NCBI GenBank assembly: GCA_032128395.1
Contig: JAQBGV010000133.1
Location: 1-48,018, forward strand
DNA length: 48,018 nucleotides
Direction of reading: 5' to 3'
Source: JAQBGV01 sp032128395
GTDB lineage: Bacteria > Planctomycetota > UBA8108 > UBA1146
The notes below the pieces were generated by a model. That model searched no databases. It was not told where the DNA came from and saw only the letters and a list, made by a program, of their open reading frames with translations. A program made the translations under genes and the position numbers. Shown in pieces: positions 42,934 to 48,018 of this stretch (positions are counted from its first letter, which is position 1; each line of letters opens with the position of its first letter).

Positions 42934-44634
42934 CTATTGCTCTCTTCCGTCGTGCACGATTTCGCCGTGCACGATCGTCAGGAGCGGCTTCAGCTGCGGG
43001 ATCTCGCTCTCCGCAACCGTCATCAGATCGCCCGAGAGCACCGTCACGTCGCAGACGAACCCCTCGGCCAGCCGTCCACGCCACCGCTCCTGGAAGATCG
43101 CGCGCGCGGGCCACTCGGTGAGCATGCGGAGCGCGGTCTCTCGATCGACCGCGAGCTCGGGGTGCCATCCCTCCCCCTGGAACCCTTTCAGGTCGCGACG
43201 GGAGACCGCGGCATAGAACTCGACCATCGGGAGTCCCTCCTCTACCGGCGCGTCGCTCCCCCCCGCGATCCACGCCCCGGAGTCGATCAGCGCCTTCCAG
43301 GCGTACGCTCCCGCGAGCCGTTCTTGTCCGAGGCGCGACGGCGCGAAGTGCAGGTCGGTGATCGCGTGGGAGGGCTGCATCGAAGGGATCACTCCGAGCG
43401 CGGCGAAGCGCGGGATCTCGGCGACGTCGAGGATCTGGGCGTGCTCGATCCGCCAGCGCGGCTCGGCGATCTTCCGCTCTTCGCGAGGTACCGCGCGGAA
43501 CACCCGCTCGTAGATGTCGAGCGCGCTGCGGTTCGCGCGGTCGCCGATCGCGTGCACCTCGACCTGGATGCCAGCTCGGAGCGCCCGTTCGTAGAGCGGG
43601 ATCAGCTCGCTCTCGGGGTACTTGAGGAAGCCGTTCCCCTCGCGATCGGCGTAGTTCTCGAGGAGAGCGGCCCCCCCCGAGCCGAGTGCGCCGTCGAAGC
43701 TGACCTTGATCGTTCGCCGCGTGTAGCGCCCCCCGCGTTCGGGGATCGTCGCGCCGGTCTCGATCAACCTCTCGGCGTCCTCACCAGGGCCGTAGACCGC
43801 TTGCGCGACGCGGATCGGGATCTCCCCCGCCTCGACCAGTTCGGCGAGCAGCTCGTTCTCCCGCCAACTTCCCCCGGCGATCTGGACCGCGGTCCAACCG
43901 CGACGGGCGTACTCGCGCGCGCCGATGATCATCGCGGTGCGCATCCGGTCCTTACCCGGGGTGGGGAGGTGACGCGCGGCGAGGCTGATCGCATGATCGA
44001 GGAGCATCCCGGTCGCGCGGCCGGTCGGATCGCGCAGGATCTGCCCACCACTCGGGTCCGGGGTCGAGTCGTCGATCCCCGCGATCTCGAGTGCACGCGA
44101 GTTCACGACCGCACCGTGGCCATCGACGCGCGTCAGGAACACCGGGTGATCGGGCGTGACCCTGTCGAGGTCGTCGCGGGTCGGGAAGCGCGGCGTCTCC
44201 CAGAAGGTCTCGATCCACCCTCGACCGGATATCCACTCTCCCGGCGGGAGCTGCTTCGCGCGCTCGACGACGCGCGCGAGGAACGCGTCGAGACTCTCGG
44301 TCCCCTTCAGGTTCAGAGTGAGAAGCTCCTCCCCCACCCCGGCGAGGTGCATGTGCGCGTCCTCGAGCCCGGGGACCGCGGTCGCGCCCGCGAGATCGAT
44401 CCGGATCGTCGCCGGTCCGACCCACTTCTCGATCGACTTCGCATCCCCCATGGCGACGACGAAGCCATCGCGAGCCGCGAGCGCCTCCGCCACCGGTCGT
44501 TCGGGATCGAGGGTCCGGATCGTCCCCCCGACCAGAACCAGGTCCGCGGGGGGATCTTCCGCCGAGACGACAGCGGGGAGCTGGAGAAGGGCACAAAGAA
44601 AGATGAGAGAGAGGACGCGGCGTGTCTGGATCAT
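42934..44634 (-). CDS. Exported metal-dependent amidohydrolase (YtcJ/Amidohydro_3 family)
   Basis: A 566-residue protein with a signal peptide (residues 1-25, LIFLCALLQLPAVVSA). The small beta-sandwich subdomain begins ADLVLVGGTIRTLD, and the metal site DAHMHL (92-97) follows LAGATAVPGLE. Family features further on are ISGRGW, TRVDGHGAVVNSRAL, IKVSFDGALGSGGAALLENY, VEVHAIGDRANR, RIEHAQI, and GSDAPVE with the C-terminal Asp ligand. This pattern is that of the YtcJ/NfdA-like amidohydrolases, which hydrolyse amide or N-formyl bonds; the substrate cannot be predicted. Periplasmic location is inferred from the signal peptide. ATG 44634 is preceded by AAGGAG with 7 bases spacing. The frame stays open far upstream, but that stretch is antisense to the SPFH gene and is not coding. 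Confidence 0.92.
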   Translation of the reverse strand: MIQTRRVLSLIFLCALLQLPAVVSAEDPPADLVLVGGTIRTLDPERPVAEALAARDGFVVAMGDAKSIEKWVGPATIRIDLAGATAVPGLEDAHMHLAGVGEELLTLNLKGTESLDAFLARVVERAKQLPPGEWISGRGWIETFWETPRFPTRDDLDRVTPDHPVFLTRVDGHGAVVNSRALEIAGIDDSTPDPSGGQILRDPTGRATGMLLDHAISLAARHLPTPGKDRMRTAMIIGAREYARRGWTAVQIAGGSWRENELLAELVEAGEIPIRVAQAVYGPGEDAERLIETGATIPERGGRYTRRTIKVSFDGALGSGGAALLENYADREGNGFLKYPESELIPLYERALRAGIQVEVHAIGDRANRSALDIYERVFRAVPREERKIAEPRWRIEHAQILDVAEIPRFAALGVIPSMQPSHAITDLHFAPSRLGQERLAGAYAWKALIDSGAWIAGGSDAPVEEGLPMVEFYAAVSRRDLKGFQGEGWHPELAVDRETALRMLTEWPARAIFQERWRGRLAEGFVCDVTVLSGDLMTVAESEIPQLKPLLTIVHGEIVHDGREQ

Positions 44635-44710
44635 CGGGGCGCTCCTTCCGGTGGAGATCCGACGGTAAACCGTTGCCACGGCGTTCTCTACGACGATTCT
44701 GGAGGTGGAA

Positions 44711-44739
44711 TGGTCAATATGACATCTTACTGATATCAT
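44711..44739 (+). promoter_or_regulatory. Candidate promoter of the SPFH gene
   Basis: TGGTCA (44711-44716, 4 of 6 to TTGACA) and TATCAT (44734-44739, 5 of 6 to TATAAT) are spaced by 17 bases in the most AT-rich stretch of the 198-base divergent gap. Transcription would begin near 44746, 87 bases before the SPFH start. Read by eye only. Confidence 0.45.
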
Positions 44740-44832
44740 TTTGGTGTCGGGCCCCCGAGGGGAGTGCTCCTGCGTCCACCGAGCCGACGAGCACCCCTGA
44801 CTCAGCCCACGGGCCCCAGGAAGGAAATCGCG

Positions 44833-45720
44833 ATGCCGAGTGTCAAGGAGAGGGCCGGTTTCCGTGTGACCGGATTCCTGGTGCTGCCACTGCAGCTCGG
44901 GGTGCTCGCAGGAGCGATCGCGATCGCGGTGTCGCTGGCAGACATCCCCACAGGGCAGTCCCCCACTATTTTTTCGATCGTGGCGCTGGTCGCGCTCGCG
45001 ATCACCTTCTTCCTCATGATCCCCGGATACTTCACGGTCGAGCCGAACGCCTCGAAGACCCTGATCTTCTTCGGCGCCTACGTCGGGACGATCCGGCACT
45101 CGGGCTTCTGGTGGACCAATCCGTTCACGCTCCGCAAACGAGTCTCGTTGCGCGTGCGAAATTTCAATTCCGAACGCCTGAAGGTGAACGACCAGGGGGG
45201 GAACCCGATCGAGATCGCCGCGGTCGTCGTGTGGCGCGTCACGGACGCCGCCAAGGCGCTCTTCGATGTCGACGACTACGTGGAGTTCGTCGCGATCCAG
45301 ACCGAGACCGCCCTCCGCGGACTCGCGAGCCGCTACCACTACGACTCCCACGAAGACGATGAAATGTCGCTGCGCGGCAGCCAGCAGCTGGTCGCGAACA
45401 CGCTCAAGGAGCAGGTCGAGGAACGCCTCGAACGCGCGGGGGTCGAGATCGTCGAAGCTCGCCTCAGCCACCTCGCCTACGCTCCTGAGATCGCCCAGGC
45501 GATGCTGCGTCGCCAGCAAGCGCAGGCGATCATCGCGGCGCGGTCGCAAATCGTCGAGGGCGCGGTCGGCATGGTGAAGATGGCGCTGAAGCAGCTCTCG
45601 GACGAGAATATCGTCCAACTCGACGAGGACAAGAAGGCAACGATGGTGAACAACCTCCTCGTGGTGCTCACCTCCGAGCAGGAGAGCCAGCCCATCATCA
45701 ACGCCGGCTCCATCTACTGA
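44833..45720 (+). CDS. SPFH-domain (stomatin/prohibitin-like) membrane protein
   Basis: A 295-residue protein with two N-terminal TM segments (about 14-34 and 45-64), then an SPFH domain. The latter has GYFTVEPNASKTLIFFGAYV, GFWWTNPF, RVSLRVRNFNSERLKVND, GNPIEIAAVVVWRVTDAAKA, and the helical part VANTLKEQVEERLERAGVEI, VEARLSHLAYAPEIAQAMLR and QAQAIIAARSQIVEGAVGMV. SPFH proteins oligomerise into rings or cages on the membrane and organise microdomains or control proteases. The ATG at 44833 has AGGAAGGA upstream with good spacing; the frame upstream of it is not coding. It is followed after 9 bases by a small ribbon-helix-helix gene, an arrangement I recall as recurrent for this SPFH subfamily. 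Confidence 0.92.
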   Translation: MPSVKERAGFRVTGFLVLPLQLGVLAGAIAIAVSLADIPTGQSPTIFSIVALVALAITFFLMIPGYFTVEPNASKTLIFFGAYVGTIRHSGFWWTNPFTLRKRVSLRVRNFNSERLKVNDQGGNPIEIAAVVVWRVTDAAKALFDVDDYVEFVAIQTETALRGLASRYHYDSHEDDEMSLRGSQQLVANTLKEQVEERLERAGVEIVEARLSHLAYAPEIAQAMLRRQQAQAIIAARSQIVEGAVGMVKMALKQLSDENIVQLDEDKKATMVNNLLVVLTSEQESQPIINAGSIY

Positions 45721-45729
45721 TCGCCGACC

Positions 45730-45924
45730 GTGGCCAAGGACCGAGAAGAGAAGAAGCGCTTCCTCTTGCGCGTCGACCCGAAGCTGCACGCCGCGCTCGA
45801 GCGGTGGGCCGCGGACGAACTCCGCAGTGTGAATGCGCAAATCGAGTACCTGCTTCTGGAGGCGGCCCGCCGGGCGGGCCGCCTCCGGGCAGGGGATGAG
45901 GGGAAACCGCGCGATCCTCCGTGA
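45730..45924 (+). CDS. Small ribbon-helix-helix (Arc-like) protein
   Basis: A 64-residue protein starting at a GTG 9 bases after the SPFH stop. KKRFLLRVDPKLHAALERWA then DELRSVNAQIEYLLLEAARR fits the Arc/MetJ ribbon-helix-helix fold: one beta-strand (RFLLRV) and two helices, with the conserved RSVNAQIEYLL turn as in Arc-type proteins. Arc-like proteins bind operator DNA as dimers; this one could regulate the SPFH gene, or serve as a cytoplasmic partner. No toxin gene lies next to it, so an antitoxin role is unlikely. The C-terminal codons contain a near-perfect palindrome at 45858-45886. Confidence 0.85.
   Translation: MAKDREEKKRFLLRVDPKLHAALERWAADELRSVNAQIEYLLLEAARRAGRLRAGDEGKPRDPP
45858..45886. 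repeat. 29-base palindrome inside the ribbon-helix-helix gene
   Basis: Arms GGAGGCGGCCCGCC and GGCGGGCCGCCTCC are perfect 14-bp complements around a single central G (45872). It codes for EAARRAGRL. As RNA the loop would open by a few pairs. It may be an operator-like dyad or early terminator, or chance in Gly/Ala/Arg codons. Confidence 0.65.
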
Positions 45925-46003
45925 GAAATCGAGGTCTCGGCCCCCTCGACAACTTTGCGCGATCTCTCGATGATCCCGTCCTCTTCCGAGAGGATGGCAA
46001 CGC

Positions 46004-47905
46004 GTGACACCGGACCCGAAGGCTTCCACTCCGTTCGGTTCCGCGGAGTGGACCAGTGCGATCTCCCAGCGGCTCGAACGGAACCAACCGGTCCGTCGGA
46101 CGCTCCCGGAACGTGGACGGCTCCACATCGACCGTCAGTTGCCGTTCCTCTGCGTCTATCGCCGCCCCACCGTGCGGCCGGACGCCGGCGCCGGGACCCT
46201 CGTCACCGGCACCGCCTCGTACCTGGTCTCGACGGGCAGTGATGAACACCGCAAGTCCGTGCGGCGTCTCGTCACCGCAGTCGTCGAGACGCTGAGCGAG
46301 CCCTTCGGCGCGTTCCTCCTCCTCGAACTCGCAACCGTGGAAGAATCTCGAGATCACGCACCGCTACGGTTCCATGTGCCGAAGGCCATCGAAGGATCGG
46401 GCTTCGGGGCAGCGCTCCAGGGTGAGCTCGAAGAGATCCTCCGCGATCTCGACCTTCCCGGGGCGGTCGAACGGGTGGGCCACCCACTGCGGACCGGCCT
46501 CCCTCCGCTCCTCGCACCGTCATCGGCGAAGGCGCTGCCCTGTACCCTCGTCCAGCTCGAGATCGCACCGTTCTTCCGCGACTCCAGCACCGGTCAGGTC
46601 TACCCCGAGTTGCTGCGCCGGTTCCGGCGCTCGCTCACGCGCACACTCGATTCCACCTCCCACCGGTTCTCCCGTTCGCACACGACGCGATGTCCGGTCG
46701 ATCACCACATGCTCGGTCGACGTGCCGTCGTCCAAGCGGTGTGGCAGGCGGACGAGAAACTCGCAGAGGTCTCCGAGGCATTCGACTTCCTGCTGCAAGT
46801 CACCCCGATCAATGCGGAGAACGCCTGGGAGGCGTTCCAGAACTCTGGCTTCGATGAGCCTCCGGCGTTTCGATACCGCCCGCTCCCGACCGATCCCGTT
46901 CATCTGAAGCGACAACTCTGGTCCGCACCCGTCGAGCGGATCGAAGACCCGACCCTCACCGATCTCTTCCGGCAGAAGCAGGACGAGCTCGATCGTGAGG
47001 TGACCTTGCTTCAAGACCTCGAATCTCGCCGCTTCGTCCATGGCGCGAGCCAAATCTTCGGCGAGGTCGAGCCGGAACTCCTCGATCTCGCCCGCGCGAT
47101 CCTCGCCCTCTGCCCGATCACCCCGGGCGATGACACCAGCTCCGGAGCGGTGACCGCCCAAGCGTTCGCCGAGCTTGCCCGCGCCGAGATCGAGTTCTAT
47201 CGGGGACAGTGGGAAGGAGTGGAGGCGCCGGTCGAAGTGCGAATCGACATCGCCCGCGGCCTCCTCGTCTCCAGAGGCTCGCTGCTCGTCGGCGAGGGCA
47301 CCCGAGTCCCCGCCCGTCGCGTCGAGGCGCTCCTCAGTCACGAAGTCGGGACCCACCTCCTGACGTACGCCAACGGCAAGGCCCAGCGGTTTCGGCTGTT
47401 GGCCACGGGCCTCGCCGGCTACGACGCGTTCCAGGAGGGGCTCGCCGTCCTTTCCGAGCACCTCGTCGGAGGTTTGACCCTGGCTCGCCTTCGGCTCCTC
47501 GCCGCAAGGGTCGTCGGGGTGCACGCCATGCTCGGGTCGGCGAGCTTCATCGAGGTCTTCCAGGAACTCACGATCGAATTGGGATTCGAGCCACGGACCG
47601 CGTTCACCATAGCGATGCGGATCTTCCGAGGCGGTGGGCTGACCAAGGACGCGGCGTACTTGCGGGGACTGAGCGAGGTCCTCGCCTACCTCGCGGCCGG
47701 CGGCGAACTGGAACCGCTCTGGATCGGCAAGATCGCCAGTGGGCACGTCGGGGTGATCCGCGAGCTCATCCTCCGGGATGTGCTCGATCCCCCGAAACTT
47801 CGGCCTAGGTATCTCGAACTGCCGATGGCCCAGCTCCGTCTCGACAAGATTCGCGAGGGGATGCAGGTCCTCGATCTCATCCCCGACGCTCGCGCCTGCT
47901 CTTGA
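46004..47905 (+). CDS. DUF1704 'QEGLA motif' protein (MATCAP-like putative metallopeptidase)
   Basis: A 633-residue protein. The C-terminal half carries the family's two signatures: an HExxxH metal site, LSHEVGTHLLTYANG with H446-E447 and H451, and FQEGLAVLSEHLVGG with QEGLA at 477-481. Bacterial members are annotated as flavohemoglobin expression-modulating proteins, and distant eukaryotic relatives (MATCAP) are tyrosine carboxypeptidases, so a metallopeptidase activity is likely but the substrate is unknown. The N-terminal half (about 45-240) has no recognised motif besides LPFLCVYRRP, typical of the longer members. The start is a GTG at 46004 with AGAGGA about 9 bases upstream. No signal peptide, so cytoplasmic. 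The 79-base gap after the ribbon-helix-helix gene allows its own promoter. Confidence 0.9.
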   Translation: MTPDPKASTPFGSAEWTSAISQRLERNQPVRRTLPERGRLHIDRQLPFLCVYRRPTVRPDAGAGTLVTGTASYLVSTGSDEHRKSVRRLVTAVVETLSEPFGAFLLLELATVEESRDHAPLRFHVPKAIEGSGFGAALQGELEEILRDLDLPGAVERVGHPLRTGLPPLLAPSSAKALPCTLVQLEIAPFFRDSSTGQVYPELLRRFRRSLTRTLDSTSHRFSRSHTTRCPVDHHMLGRRAVVQAVWQADEKLAEVSEAFDFLLQVTPINAENAWEAFQNSGFDEPPAFRYRPLPTDPVHLKRQLWSAPVERIEDPTLTDLFRQKQDELDREVTLLQDLESRRFVHGASQIFGEVEPELLDLARAILALCPITPGDDTSSGAVTAQAFAELARAEIEFYRGQWEGVEAPVEVRIDIARGLLVSRGSLLVGEGTRVPARRVEALLSHEVGTHLLTYANGKAQRFRLLATGLAGYDAFQEGLAVLSEHLVGGLTLARLRLLAARVVGVHAMLGSASFIEVFQELTIELGFEPRTAFTIAMRIFRGGGLTKDAAYLRGLSEVLAYLAAGGELEPLWIGKIASGHVGVIRELILRDVLDPPKLRPRYLELPMAQLRLDKIREGMQVLDLIPDARACS

Positions 47906-47927
47906 GGGGAGCGGGAAGAGTAGCGGG

Positions 47928-48018
47928 TCAACTCGCCGCGGAAGCCCACGGCTTCCGCGCCTCGACGTAGAGAGTCCCTTGACTGCGATCTTCCGAGTCG
48001 AGGGCGGCGACCCCGGGG
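47928..48018 (-). CDS. C-terminal end of an unidentified protein (partial)
   Basis: Minus-strand frame entering from the right edge and ending in TGA at 47928-47930. The visible end is VAALDSEDRSQGTLYVEARK followed by PWASAAS. Codon use (GC-rich third positions) fits its neighbours and the sequence looks like a real protein end. Only 29 residues are visible, too few to name a family. It converges with the DUF1704 gene, 22 bases between stops. Confidence 0.55.
   Translation of the reverse strand, partial: PGVAALDSEDRSQGTLYVEARKPWASAAS
47937..47959. terminator. Perfect 10-bp hairpin between convergent genes
   Basis: CGCGGAAGCC and GGCTTCCGCG pair perfectly around a CAC loop, 32 bases after the DUF1704 stop and inside the last codons of the convergent partial gene. 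No T-run follows on either strand, so it may act as a bidirectional pause or terminator structure without being a classic intrinsic terminator. Confidence 0.45.

Noticed and set aside
45730..45924. Antitoxin of a toxin-antitoxin pair
   Set aside because: Neither neighbour resembles a toxin; upstream is an SPFH protein and downstream a 633-residue DUF1704 protein.
44635..46128. N-terminal extension of the amidohydrolase by 498 codons
   Set aside because: It lies antisense to the SPFH, ribbon-helix-helix and DUF1704 genes. The ATG at 44634 has an ideal ribosome site and begins a signal peptide.

Overview
The window is GC-rich bacterial chromosome and most likely comes from a Planctomycetota member. 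This is an inference from several traits together: an exported protein with a dockerin-type EF-hand pair at its N terminus, huge Calx-beta repeat proteins, a TPR protein carrying RNA polymerase alpha-CTD modules, and a DUF1704 'QEGLA' protease-like protein. There are no phage, transposase, plasmid or CRISPR signatures, and no 16S/23S rRNA.

Layout. 1-511: 5' part of an exported LVIVD-repeat protein (minus, runs off the edge). 634-3967: a tightly overlapping minus-strand operon, NHL-repeat protein -> YtkA-like lipoprotein -> di-heme cytochrome c peroxidase. 4052-4501: ArfB-type ribosome-rescue hydrolase. 4951-31106: one giant plus-strand gene filling 26 kb, more than half the window. It encodes signal peptide, dockerin pair, about 75 Calx-beta repeats, a putative Ig-like domain and a cohesin-like C-terminal domain, about 8,718 residues once a single-base frame break near 19305 is bridged. 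31366-31443: tRNA-His(GTG) with its own terminator. 31526-35007 (minus): an unknown exported protein, ruvA, and a TPR/alpha-CTD protein. 35356-38566: a second, smaller Calx-beta lipoprotein with the same Ig-like plus C-terminal module as the giant, again with one single-base frame break (C8 tract). 38606-42776: UvrD/PcrA helicase and a NicO-type metal transporter with a His-rich loop. 42809-42921: an intergenic inverted-repeat element that can fold as a four-way junction. 42934-44634 (minus): exported amidohydrolase. 44833-45924: SPFH membrane protein and a small ribbon-helix-helix protein. 46004-47905: DUF1704 protein. 47928-48018: C-terminal tail of another minus-strand gene.

How it fits together. 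The dominant theme is the cell surface. Two Calx-beta proteins, one secreted with a dockerin and one lipid-anchored, share a homologous C-terminal module that looks cohesin-like, so they may form a calcium-dependent surface assembly. The other genes are housekeeping (arfB, tRNA-His, ruvA, pcrA) or envelope/metal functions. Both Calx-beta genes are broken by exactly one base at or beside a C tract. This could be assembly error, decay or phase variation, and the sequence alone cannot decide between them.
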